Of a DNA stretch of 64,000 nt, positions 34,001 to 45,800 are shown piece after piece. The notes beneath the pieces were generated by a model. The model was not told where the DNA came from, searched no databases, and worked only from the letters and a program-made list of their open reading frames with translations. The stretch is taken from assembly GCA_034336665.1 (NCBI GenBank), contig CM067566.1, positions 17,590,330 through 17,654,329 on the forward strand, in the 5' to 3' direction. Numbering within the stretch: the first letter of the stretch is position 1; the number at the start of each line of letters is the position of its first letter. This stretch comes from Luscinia megarhynchos (lineage: Eukaryota > Chordata > Aves > Passeriformes > Turdidae). Made by a program: the position numbers and the translations under genes.

Positions 34001-36939
34001 CCTGAAGTCTATTACCTGGTATTCATTCTTTCTACAACTTTGTTTTCCTGCCATGTGTACCCATTGCAGCCCTGCAATAACCCTCATTTCTGAGTTTTCT
34101 CATCAGAGGATGATGGAGTGAACTAGTGAACTTACTAAGGGAACCCTGGGATCCCTCAGTGCAGAACCTCTTTATGCATTTCTGCCTCTGGGATCACAAG
34201 TTTTCAGCAGAGATCATATTGTCAGTGGCTGGCCCCTTAATTCATGGAGGCATGAGATTTAAACTAGAGACCCCTCCAGCACTTTCTACAAAACTGAAGA
34301 GGAAGAATTGATAAATGCCTTCAAGTATAACTCAGATTAATGAGCACTGCGTGGTAATATATGAAAGGGGAAAATCCTGAAGTACATCTTAACTTTTAAC
34401 TATACAATGGTTTCTGAGGGTAAAATACAAGTTGTCCCTGAACTAAATCTGAGACATAGCTACATAATTTCCTACACAGCCTATATTAAAGCTACTCACA
34501 AGGTGTTCTTACTCATCAGCCAGGCTACCTTTAAGGTGTCTGCATAACAGCCCAGAGACAGCAAAGAGCATTCCACTGGGAACTGCTGCCAAACTTGCAG
34601 TACTTGGGTTATGTCCCAAACACAGCAAGGACAGTTTCTGATGATGATATTCATCTCAACTGCATTGTGGAATGTAAATGCCACCTGTCCATACCTGATT
34701 AAGGTCCCTTTACTAAAGGTAAGAGAAGAAAGGCACCTATGGAGAGCAGGCCCCCCAAATTTAGCTCAGGCTGACACAAACCCCCCACACCCCCCATGCC
34801 TTTGCCAACAGTGGGAGGAACTGAGGGGGGCTCCCAGCCCTGTGCACCTAAAGCCCAAGTGGCCCAGCTGGTGCAGTAGAATCCCCCACTCTTGGCTGCA
34901 TGCAGTCAGTGCCTTTCTGGATGGAGTTTACAGTCACCTTGTCTCCCTGAACACCATGCCCACATTCTGTGCAGTCCATATGGCCAAGACAGAGCCATGC
35001 ACAGTGCACAAGTGTGAAACACCGTTCTGCCTACCAATGCAAAGCACAGCACTGTGTGAGGGCAGCTATGGGAAAACAAACTCCATCTCAGCCAGACCCA
35101 GTACAGACCCTCCTAAGTACTCAGAGATCCACAGATCCCACTTTCCTCCTGGCCCCTGCTACAAAAGACTCCAGCTTACTCTTCATATATTTGAGATCAC
35201 ACAAAGCCCACATCTCATTCCCAAACTTAAAAGTTGGCTTAGAAAGTGAAAAAGGAGACCTGATTCATTCCCCTTCAGTGAAACCTGGGCTCATGAAATC
35301 CCCTGATCACTTCTAGAAGTACAGATTACCCCCAGTAGAGATTTTGGCTGCTGAAGGCAGCTCCCTCCTGATGGAGCCCCTGTACCTGCTGCAGCTGCAG
35401 AGCTACAGCACCTGGCAGGCTGATGGTGTGGCAGCTCAGATGTACCTGTTCTCATATGTATTGCTGCATGTGCCACCTAAATTGATTACCTGTTGACAAG
35501 CTAAAAATAAAGTTGCCATTAGAGCACCACACTGTGTGACATTCCACAGGCTGAAGCAGAGCTGTATTTTCCCTACCTTAACCTAAGTGTCCTTCGAGTA
35601 GAGGAGCTTGCTTTGTCTGATAACCACTCAAGGAGGAGCTTGTTTCTCTGTCTTGCCTATCTTGCAACTTTCAAGCTCCTGCCTGAAAGAATTACTCATT
35701 TGTTAGTGCCAGACTGTCATCTCTTTGAAAGCAGAGCCACGAGATCTTAACAGACTGGATGTACATGGCTGTTAAATTTATTAGTTAAGAAAAACAGCAA
35801 ATGACAAGTGAATAAAGCACTCCTTGGGACATTTGGACTACAGATTTTGTATAAATCAATAGCAAGTGCTATAAAATGTCAGAAAATACCAAATGAGGAG
35901 AAAGGAATCAATAGATACCTTCTGGATTAAATGAGTGATGAATATTCTTTACCAACAAAAATAAATTAAACTACAAAACCTCCTATGCTAAAGCATTATC
36001 CAACCTCTTATTTGAAACCCCAAAGGAAGGTAATTCAGGGTTAAGGCTGGAAACTTGTCCTTAAACAGCACCACTGAGGAAGAGGGGTACAAAAAGAAGG
36101 AGCAGGAAGAGAAGAACTAAATTGCCTTGACACAAGTTGAAAATGAAACATTAACTCAAACATGTTCCTCTTCATCCTGAATTCCCTCCATTTTGCTGGA
36201 CTTGAGTCCCAAAGACAGGGATCATCTCATTGCAATGTGTCTGCACTATTCTCTGACTCTGGTTTCAATACCTGATTTCTGATGTCAATACAGTATTATA
36301 GTCCTGAACAGTGTAATGAGTTTACAGATATTTTGTCTTTGGAGTTCTGGATCCCACCTTCTGTAGCGGGCTCTGGACCTCAGCTACTGTAGCATCCTGT
36401 AGCACGCAAAGGAAACCCTGCTGTACAGTCAAGATACTAAAAAAGAAAACAGAAGACTTGGGTTCACACTCCAAAGTTTTTTTTACAGCTGTGGGTATCG
36501 CTTCATCAATGTACATGTTTCTGCTTCTAACAGGTCCCTGTTTACAAAAGCCTCATTTCACACACTGTGTCACACAAATCACAGCCTGCCATAAATGAAT
36601 GCATTAACTTTTTCTTTTAATGGTGGAAGTAGAATGCATGCAGAAAAATCTGATATTACATATAATGGAAATACACTTATATATGTCTTCCAGACTCCTG
36701 CTGAAGACTGTATATTATTATATACTCCTCACTCCACTTTGCAGAAGTAGGTCAAAGAAGGTCAATGAAAATAGAGCATGGCAAATCCCTCTATGAAAAG
36801 TGACAGAAAAAAAAAAAAGTTGTTTTTTTCTTGTTAGTTTCAGGAAGAAAAATTATTAGCACCGGACATGATACAATTTTCTAAAGAAGGGAATGGTAAA
36901 AAGGAGTGGGTCCATTCTTTCTGATTCTCAAAAGAAGGC
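31091..36939. other. No gene recognised upstream of the distal promoter
   Basis: Unique-looking sequence. A 212-codon plus-strand frame at 34611-35249 lies in a C-rich, stop-poor patch with runs of CCCCCC near 34780. Its composition and lack of any recognisable motif argue against coding. Confidence 0.45.
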
Positions 36940-37080
36940 AAGGACATACAACAAAAGCCAAAGGTGGCAGATTCAAATAAACAGAATCAAACGTTTTTTC
37001 AGAAATATGTAATTAGAGAGTGGAACTCAATGCTGAAAGAAGTGCCTGAGGGAAAGAATGCATTGACTTTCTACAAGTGT
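36940..37080 (+). mobile_element. Old CR1-like LINE 3' fragment
   Basis: The order 'caaaagccaaaggtggcag', 'attcaaataaacagaatcaa', 'ttttttcagaaatatgtaatta', 'gagtggaactcaatgctg' and 'aagtgcctgagggaaagaat' matches the pre-3'UTR layout of old CR1-type LINEs, where 'tggaactcattgctgcaggaagt' is typical. It is diverged and has no coding frame. Family assignment is by recall only. Confidence 0.5.
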
Positions 37081-38079
37081 TAGTGCAAGTGTAATAGTAA
37101 GCAATTTAAACTTAACACAGACACATAACAAAGCTATGTTCTTCACAGTGCATGCCAACTGGAAAGCTGGAGGTTCACAGAGGAGCAGTGCAGGATGACA
37201 TGTCTGAGTGCCCTGATGGTCACCCAACACCTCTCCAGCCTTGGCTGAAGGCAGCTGGTGCTGGCCACTTGGAGAGCCCAGGCTCCATCTCCTCTAGGTG
37301 CACGAGAGGGCTGAAGAGGTGCTGCAATTCCCTGGCCTGACAGATCAACACTGCATCCTGCAGCTTTACCTGGCCAGGCAGCTGCTGCTCTTGATGAGGC
37401 TGTACTGGAGAGGTCTGGTCAGGGTGCTCTCAGGATTGACAACATTTATAGCCTTATTGCATTCATAATCCTCAGTGCTGAGAGACCAAAAGGCAAACAT
37501 CAGAAATCAATCTTATTTCTCTGTATTCTTCTCACCTAAACTTCTATTCATTATCTGCCACTTCAATCTTTCTAACCTGCATGCAAGACAGGTCCCAAAA
37601 TCTCAGGTATGGCCAAAAGAAGCTGAACAAGTCCATGCAATTGCCTTGAGCTCATGATCCTGCTCTGGCAAGACTTGAAGGACTCTGTTAGGAGCAGCAG
37701 AGCTAATGTGATCAACTCTCCCACTCCAGGGAGCAGAAGGCAATGTTTTCAATTTGTGAAGAGAGGAACCCTTCATCATCTGAGGGGAACAGGAATATGG
37801 GCCATCCATCTATCACACTGCAGTGAGCTTTGGGAGATCTGCCTTCCTTTGCCTGGGCAGATGGATCAAGCCAAAGATGCTGCCTCATTTCTCAGTAAAC
37901 CAGAACCAGCAGAGAGAATACAAAAGAGGATGCTGGCACATATTGCTGCATCGAGAACGCTTATCAGCATTTCTCACAGAGCTCTAGCAAAGCAGATTTG
38001 TCATCAAGATTTAGGAGAGGCTGACCAAATGCATGAGCACTCTCCACTCCCCATTCCTTCCATCCTAGCACAGCCACAC
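37081..38079. other. Moderately GC-rich flank of the LTR, possibly older repeat
   Basis: 37150-37440 and 37650-38079 have higher GC than the surroundings. The second part may be the left portion of the outer LTR, but I could not align it to the 13.9 kb copy. Confidence 0.35.
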
Positions 38080-39444
38080 ATTCCAGCTAATGCAGCAAAA
38101 TGGCCTTAATTTCACCGTGCCCTTTCCTGACCTTTCTAAGGAGATCTCTTCTCCACTGAAAGAATTCCTGGACAGTGCTACACTTCCCACTGCACGGGGT
38201 TTGTGTGGCAAGGCTTTGGCAGTGGAGAGGCAACAGGTGGCTGCTGTGAAGAGCAGCCAGGAGCTTCCCCCATGTCTGACAGAGCTAATGCCAGCTGGCT
38301 CCAGCATGGACCTGCTGCTGGCCAAAGCCAAGCCCATCAGCAAGGGTGGCACCACCTTTGGGATAACACATGGTTAAGGAGGGGGCAAAAACTACTGTGC
38401 AACTGAGGCCCTAGCTTTTTATATATGTTTCATGTATTTGAAGCTTTGTAGATTTCTAATACATGGTGATAACTGCCCCCCTTTTCCCCTACATTTCAGA
38501 ACAATAAGCTAACCTTCTAACACATATTATGCTAGATTCCTGAAATATTATTTAGTCTTGCCTGTTCAGCCAAGGATATCTTGTTTTCTTTTACCATGTA
38601 TCCAAGGCATAATAAATATGGGGCTAGAAACTCATGGGAAGGGCCTCCAAATGGGGAAGAACCAAAAGGAGGGATATTACTTAACTAACTGCTCTTCTAA
38701 TTAGACACTATTGTCAAATATGCTAATTTGTTAAACCTATAAAATTGTAGAAGTTCTGTATTATGTGTGCATTTTGCCATATTTGCACCTGGAAACCTCC
38801 AATTAAAGACCTGATTTGACATTACTTCCTGTATTAATATTGTGTTGAAAGTTCCCTGCTTTGTTTCTAGATTTTGAAAGGGATCACAACAACAACCAGA
38901 AGAACCTATGGGAGGAACAGCCCTGCAGACACCCAGGTGAGTGAAGGAGGAGGGCAGGGAGGCACTGGAAGGAACCAGAGCAGAGATCCACCTGCAGCCC
39001 ATGGATGACCCCATGCCAGAGAAGGTGGAGGAACTGCAAAGAGTCTGTGATCCTCTGAAAAGATGGAGGAGGCTCCTGGCAGGACCTGTGGAACAGTAGA
39101 GAAATTCACACTGGAGCAAGTTTGCTGGCAGAACTTGTTCCCCTTGGCAATCCATGCAGGAGCAGCCTGCTCCTGAAGGGCTGCACCTGTGGAAGGAACC
39201 CACAGTGGAGCAGTTAGTGTGAACTTGAAGAAGGTCATGGAGGACTGTTTCCCATGGGAGGGACCCCATGCTAGAGCAGGGAAAGAGCCAGAAAAGGAGG
39301 ATGAAAAGCAGAGATGAAGTGTGATGAACTGACCCCAAACCCCTGTGACTCAGAGGAGGAGGGTTGTATTTCCTCTTCCCAGTCTGGCTGAGGAGGAGGG
39401 TGATGGAGGAGTTTGGTAGGCACCTGGTACCCAGCCAACCCTCA
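38080..39444 (+). mobile_element. Endogenous retrovirus LTR (same family as 13.9 kb), split by a nested LTR
   Basis: The left part (about 38080-38403) carries 'gcagcaaaatggccttaatt', 'agaattcctggacagtgc', 'ccagctggctccagcatggacc' and 'gggataacacatgg'. The right part (38887-39444) carries 'ctgcagacacccaggtgagtgaag', four degenerate units of the form 'gggaccccatgctagagcag', 'gtgatgaactgacc' and 'tctggctgaggaggagg', ending near 'ccagccaaccctca'. Together they follow the order of one long avian LTR. The segment holding the poly(A) signal in the 13.9 kb copy is deleted here. Weaker similarity may extend left to about 37650. GC content makes this region poor in stop codons, which explains a 213-codon minus-strand frame and a 151-codon plus-strand frame near it. 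Neither resembles a retroviral or host protein. Confidence 0.72.
38404..38886 (+). mobile_element. Nested solo LTR, 483 bp, with CAAC target-site duplication
   Basis: The segment begins TGAGGCC and ends GGGATCA, i.e. TG...CA. It is flanked by CAAC at 38400-38403 and CAAC at 38887-38890. Sequence before and after joins into one continuous copy of the surrounding LTR. Inside are a TATAAAA box (38738-38744) and, 58 bases on, an ATTAAA poly(A) signal (38802-38807), followed by about 80 bases of presumed U5. These are standard LTR hallmarks. A 4-bp target duplication is typical of gammaretrovirus-like (class I) elements, so it probably belongs to a different ERV class from its host LTR. No internal viral sequence is present. 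Confidence 0.68.
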
Positions 39445-42400
39445 AAGATTGCAGCTGGCTTCTCACACTGGCTCTGTTATCCCTGGTGGCACTATTCCAG
39501 TGCTGGACATTTACTAGCCCAAATCCTTTGCTGAAGCCTCCTTATTCCTCCTAAAGCACCTACAGGGAGACTTTAGCAGATGATCCCTGAGCAGCTCGAG
39601 TAAGAGACCTATTTTGTGAAGCCCTACCTGTTGTTTGTTATTGTAATGAGCCTTCTCAGTGGAAGCTGAACTGAAAGCACGCCAGCTCACTGGTGCTGCT
39701 TGCTATTTCAGGCAGTGTCATGAGCCATACAGTCTGCTGGTATTTGTGCTTCAGTTTCACTGCATGACTCCAGCCACTCAGGATCTTTATGAAAGTAATA
39801 CATTCCAACCTAATCTACAACTAAATTAATGTCAGAAGTAAGACAGTGCCCAAGTGATCAATAAGTGGATTTTTCCCCATAGAAATATTAGAAGCAACTC
39901 ACATCAATAAGCCTCAAATTTATGGGGCAATTCAGCTCTTCCATTTACAGCTTGAATAACTGGCCTTTGTATAAGATATTACATTACTAAATAACGTGTG
40001 CTAAAAGGAGCTGCTCTGGTGCAGTCCCTGCCCTGCAGCAGCCACAGATTTCAGGGGCTACCAGCAGACGTAGTGAGGGACCTGGGATGTCCACCTCAAC
40101 CACACCCCTCTCAAAATCAGCACAAAATTATTTCTAAATGCATTATAGGCAAATAAATGCATTATACTCAGACCCACTTTTGGACTTAGAGAGTATTGAT
40201 ACTGGGACCTTTGAAAGACAAATGAATGACACTAACCTTGATCTTACAACCATCTATATGGTCATCTTTAAAATGATGTATCAGAGACAATATCCTCTTG
40301 AATATTCTTGTTCTTATCAAGAGAGTCATATAAAACTAATCTACAAGAAGAATGGTGTCTATGAGAAAAGAACAATCCTTCACTAGAAGGACTAACAGGA
40401 CTCTATCAGTTTTAATTTTTATGATTGATTTTGTACAAATTAGAAGACCTGATAGAAGACCTGAGTGCAAGGATCTGCTTGGTTAAAAGTAATAAAGTAC
40501 AGAAAAACCTTTCTGAGTTTTTTTCCCCATGATACAATTTTAGGTCATACAGCCACTGAAAAGAGAGAAAATAAGCTGAAAATACTATGGCCAGCCATTA
40601 ATTACAAACCTTCACCCCCCCACCCAAATAAAAAATCCCTACACACACCTCTCTAAACTTCTTATCAAGTCCCTGCTCCCTCTTGCAAATCTAACAAGCA
40701 TGCAGCTCAGATTTAACAAGTAAACAATTATTGACTGTGGTGAAGAGCAGCACAGGTTGGTGTGCTTGGTGCTCAGTGGAAGCCCACTAGGCTGACACTC
40801 CAAGGGCAACAAGCAAACTCAATCCTTCCAAAAGAGGACAAACCCCTCCTCAACCACCCTGAAATTGCCATGGGATCAATGGGGAAAATGGTTTTCAAAA
40901 AGAGAAGGTCTTCAAAGTGTAAGAGTTTTATTTTCTTGGGGGCAAATTCCTATTTAGCATCACTAGCAAAGTATTCCAGCTTTATTTTGATCAGATCCAC
41001 CTATTCTGCTTCATTCTCTGGGGCAGGTTCACCATTTTCTGCTACATCTCTCTGTAGATCGTAAATCTTCATGGGAATCACAGTACAGCTATTTTCTCCT
41101 CTTCTTTTCCCCAAATTGTTGGCTTAGCTTAAGACTCCTCTTAAATTATTTGAAAATTATTTTCTTCAAAATAAAAGTTAATAGTAACTAAGGAAGGTGT
41201 TTGACTCCAACACAACTGCTGTCTGCTTAGGAAACTTGAGGAGCTCAGAAAGGTCACCAGAGGCTGTTTTTCATTGCCCATTTATAAAAGGACAACAATT
41301 GCTGTGCTGTGCTCAAAGCAGAGCCTTGTCTTTCCCACATTCTATACTCCTCTCTCATTTAATATGCTGTTTTATTCAGGCATTATAATAAAAAGCAGGC
41401 AGTCCTGCAAACTAATAATCTTCAGTTTCTCCACCTGATAAATGTTGATCTGGTGGAGAACTTCCAAGTGTCTTCAGATTAATTTCTCACACACCATCAC
41501 GGACACTTGAGCAACAAATAGCCTGCTCTATTCTTGATAATAGAAGATTAGTAACACTAAAAACATACAGAACAAAGGGAGAATGGTAGGAAACTTTCAA
41601 GCAGTAGATTGCACCAAATCTTGAGGCAGTTTCCTTGTGACAGGTGCAAGCTCCTGCAGCCTTTGTGCATGGCTGTAGGAGACACCCTCACTTTGTGAAA
41701 AGGAAAGAGAACAAAAATCAAATTCACTGTCATTTTCCTCTCATGTCCCCTTTAGAGAGGGACTGGAATGAAATTTCCTGCTTTTCTTTCCGAAGTAGAA
41801 CTCTGTGCAAGTAGTGCCAGCACATCTCCATGTGACACCAGCCCTCAATGTGATGACTATTGTGGAAGTGTCACGGTCTGTCAGGAATTTGGCCACAATT
41901 GAAAATTACTCCTCTTTTACTCATTTGAGGGTGCAAATGCTCCAAAAAACAAATGAAAAAGGAATCCTGACTTGTCCCTTTTCCCTCCAAAGGGATATTG
42001 GGAAATCCAGCTAATGGTGCAAGAACTCTGACTGGCCTCTGTGGTTTCTTTGCCTCCCCTTTCACTGTAAGACATGCAAAAACAAGTGGCCATAACAGTA
42101 GCATTCATCTTAGTCACATAAAGCATTCCTTGGCTCAACATGAATGCATCTGGAGTCTTCTAACTTTAGCATGCCCTAACCTTAAATTGTAGAGCTATTA
42201 AGAACTATTATAAAAGACAAGTTTTAAAATGACAGTTTTAATGATAGAAGGACAGACTAACAATCCCCACATCCAGGATCATCCCAAATGACAGAGGATA
42301 AAAATTCTGAAGTCAAAATGGTAAGACACAGGGCTCTGAGTGAGATTGCTTTGATTTCTTAATTTGCCTAAATCAGATATGCTGCTTCCTTACAGTTAGA

Positions 42401-42608
42401 GGTAACCCCTAAGGTGCTTGCCACCCTGTCTTCCTCCATAGCCATCAGGTCTCTTCTTTGCAAGTGGATGACACTAAAACAAACTGTCTTCTACTTAAGG
42501 CATCAGGAGTGGCTCAGATCTTCTGCCTCACACATAGTTTTATTCTAGGAGCCTCTTATGCTGAAACCTTCTCCAGGACTTTGTCTGGATTTGTTATAAA
42601 ACAATATT
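39445..42608. other. No gene recognised; one coding-like minus-strand scrap
   Basis: A 40-codon minus-strand open stretch (41123-41004) ends at TAG with an AATAAA 17 bases beyond (40986-40981). Its acidic tail, DVAENGEPAPENEAE, looks protein-like, but no splice acceptor or homologue is recognised. The remainder is unique-looking sequence. Confidence 0.4.
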
Positions 42609-42646
42609 GCTTATATATATACATATATGTGCATATATATATAAGC
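42609..42646 (+). repeat. 38-bp AT-rich palindrome
   Basis: The outer 13 bases on each side ('gcttatatatata' and its reverse complement) pair perfectly around a 12-base centre, 'catatatgtgca', which is itself largely self-complementary. It could extrude as a cruciform. Confidence 0.85.
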
Positions 42647-42787
42647 TCTTTCTAACGTGTTTGTGCATCTTCTGGAGATGCTTATCACCCTGTGCAGCTC
42701 TTCAGGAGTGCTAGGAATCCATCAGAACAAGGGTGTGAAGGCAAGCACATCTCAACTATGGGGTACCAGTGTCTTTAGTAAGGCTTC

Positions 42788-42803
42788 TTTTTTTTTTTTT
42801 TTT
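42788..42803 (+). repeat. Poly(T) run
   Basis: A run of 16 T. No retrocopy was recognised on the minus strand beside it. Confidence 0.85.
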
Positions 42804-45800
42804 GTCATAGAAGAGGCAGCACTGGTCAATCTAGATGGTAAGCCAGGTAAGCAGGCTGGCAAAGGTGAAAAGATTAAGTATTTTTCATCACCAGTGCAAC
42901 ATGGAGAATGTGCAGAGTGCAGAGGGAGAAGGGAGGATGAAACCTTGTCGTTGCTCCCACTTCCCACAGCACAAGGCAGCTGCATCTCAGATGGAAGAAA
43001 AGAAGACTCAGATTGTTTATTCCACATGTTCCAGCAACCCTCAAACCTGTGACTTTCATCTCCTTAAGGCATCAGTACAACATCATCTGCCTCCTTCATC
43101 TATGTGAATCTGAGCAGATAGACACTTCTGGAAAAAAAAAGATACTCATCAATTCCTCACTTTTATCTACTCCTCTAAATTCTTTCTTTATTTTAAATAC
43201 TCGGTTTTGTTTTGTCTGAGTGAAGTCCACTTGTCCTTATCTTTTAGGCTGTTCTGTTTGTCCTCTTGTTTTGGTACCTTTTACTACAAAGGCAGCAGGC
43301 TTACAGCTGAGAGCACACACACAGGTACATACTGACAGCAAAGTGGCCTCGTTGAGCTGGGCAGCACTTTCTGATGCTGCTCCAGGAGAAGCATGTCAGC
43401 TGTACCCGGGCTTTTGGCACACTGACAGGATCAGAAATAACCAGCCACTTCCTATGGCCTTACTGCAAACATCCTTCACTCAGCAGTAACTAACCCCTGA
43501 ACCATTCACTGAAGTCCATTTTCTTTACTCTTTCTTTTACTTCTATGTCCCTTTCAGCCTCTTCATACCCTCCCTCCCCCATCTTCTCCCCAAAACTTCT
43601 TAAAAGAAAACAGGTAAAAAAAGAAAACTAACACAAAACAAAGGTAGTTTTGATCTACTTTCTAAAAATCATCAGTTTATTTGTTTTGCCTGCATGCTTT
43701 CCTGCCACCCCCTCCCTATCTGCCCTGTATGTTTAAATGGGATCATGTTTTAGCAAAGATTGCTTATGAATTCCTATCACTGCAGAGAATAATTCAGTAA
43801 GGTCATAATTTCAGATATAGTTTGTAGTTGCTGCAGTTAGATGATACTATGTCCACTGGAAGTAAAAGAAGATAAAAAGGCACAACTACAGTGACTGGGT
43901 GGAGAAAGAATGAGAAAAAGGGATGGGTAGCATCTAGCCCAAACTACTAGATTTTTATAAATCCTTTTAAAGTACGTATTTGGCCCACAGAAAATCCCTG
44001 GAATCATTCATTCATCACCTGATAAATATAGGATTATAATAATTATGTGACTCTATCATAAAGTTATCCCTCAGCATTTAAGGGACTCTAAAGAACCCTC
44101 AAGTGGGCATACTGGGGAAGAAAAACCTACAAAGAGGGCAGGTGTGCTGCTTTTGGGATTCCCTGAACTGCTCCAGCCTTGGTGGTAAGCTACTGTCCAT
44201 GCCAGCTTCTATCACAAACCACATAAAGCACATTCAGAAATGCTGAGGTGCCAACAGAGATGCCCCACAAGCAGAATGGCTGCACAAAGAACTACGATAG
44301 AAGGAGAGATGTTTTATGGTTGAAGAGCCCTGCAGGCACTCCCATCTGAGCAGCAGGCTGAGCACAGGGTGCCCTGAAAGCCCCAGCCCCAGTGCAGCTG
44401 TGTGCAGAGCTAGCAGGCAGCAGGTTTGGGGTACGGGGTGTGGCAATGCAGGGACTGTGCTGGCAGGGCACCCGGGCATCCCAGCCTAAGGAACTCTGCC
44501 AGCTCTGGGTGACAGGGAGCAGCAGCACGAGGGAGAGATGAGGGGAGCTCACTGCTGGCAGCTGCTCTGTGCCAGCAGCTGGGGACTGGCTGGAGGGCAG
44601 CAAACAGGGGGATCCTGTTCTGGGGCTGCTCGAGTGCCTGGGACAGAGCCACAGCAGCACCAGCCTGGGGAAGCAGGCTGCCCACACAGAGTCACTTTCC
44701 ACCAAGATTGACAATTCAGGGACTCTCCTTTTGTTCTCATTTACTTGCAAATAATGGTTTCCTTGTACGCCTACCAAACAATATTTACGCAGGACTGGAT
44801 ATATAGCTCTCATTAGAGCAAATGCTACTACCTAAATAGGGCTATTTGTGACTCTGCACCTCGAGTTTCACTCATCCCTGGTTTGAAGTGCACTAAAAGC
44901 ACATTATTACTGCTTAAGATGCAAACTACTATGCTGAAAAATATCACTTTTTACCTTCAGTGAAGGAAGTTAAAAATTAATGGTTAGTTGAAACTAAGGT
45001 GAACAGTAAACCGAAACTCCTTGTGACCATGTGCAAGCTATTCCCAATCTATAACAAGGTTATACTTACTACTTAGATTAATTGCTCTTTTTCTTCTATC
45101 TTAATTCATTTTATGCTTTGGGAAACCAACATGTCCACTAACCACTCTGTATGTGATAAAGAAACACAATAAAAGCAATTTCTCTCCTAACCCCCCCACC
45201 AAAAAACATTCTCAGTAATGCATTTTTGAATCCAGCATACCTTCTCCTAATGAGGTTTCAGTATGCCATAAATAACACTAATGAGACTTTGTCTTGCCCA
45301 TGTAATATATTGCCTTAATACAGCTTTAGATTTTCTTATGTTGCATGGAAAACTAACAGTCATGGAAAGAAATGTCCTCCAACAGCACATTAAAACTGAA
45401 AGTACAATTAAATATACATGAATTCAGTAATTTAATTGCACTATTGTCATTTTTAAAAATTCAGAAGAAAAGTAATGGTTCAATTTTTTCTATTGGTAAA
45501 TAATAAAAGTGCTGAGGGACTTGGATAATATTTAAGTAAACATTATTGTGACTACACATGAAACAAAAGATACCTTTTATTGCCAGGTAAATTCTGTGCT
45601 AATGAAGACAGAGCTCAAAGTATTTACCTTTGCAAGCTGAGGGACCAGTCCTGCAAGCGTTATGTAAGCAGTCCCAGGTAAGAGACATAAGATTTGACTC
45701 CAGCTCATAGTCTAAGTGCCTATTTCCAACCTCAAAATGCAGATACTTTAAATAACATCTGTGAAATTCAGCCTGATAAACAGAGGTTTACTCTGAAACA

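Noticed and set aside
34611..35249. 212-codon plus-strand open frame
   Set aside because: Lies in a C-rich, stop-poor patch. The translation has no domain, repeat or signal I recognise, and there are no exon-like boundaries. Length alone is not enough in 64 kb.
37654..38109. 151-codon plus-strand frame before the LTR
   Set aside because: Probably repeat-derived sequence. The translation resembles no retroviral or host protein I know.
38697..39338. 213-codon minus-strand open frame
   Set aside because: Antisense to the G/C-rich LTR and running into the nested LTR. Stop codons are scarce because of composition.
44292..44813. 173-codon minus-strand frame
   Set aside because: Overlaps a GC-rich islet with few stops in all frames. 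No protein-like features.
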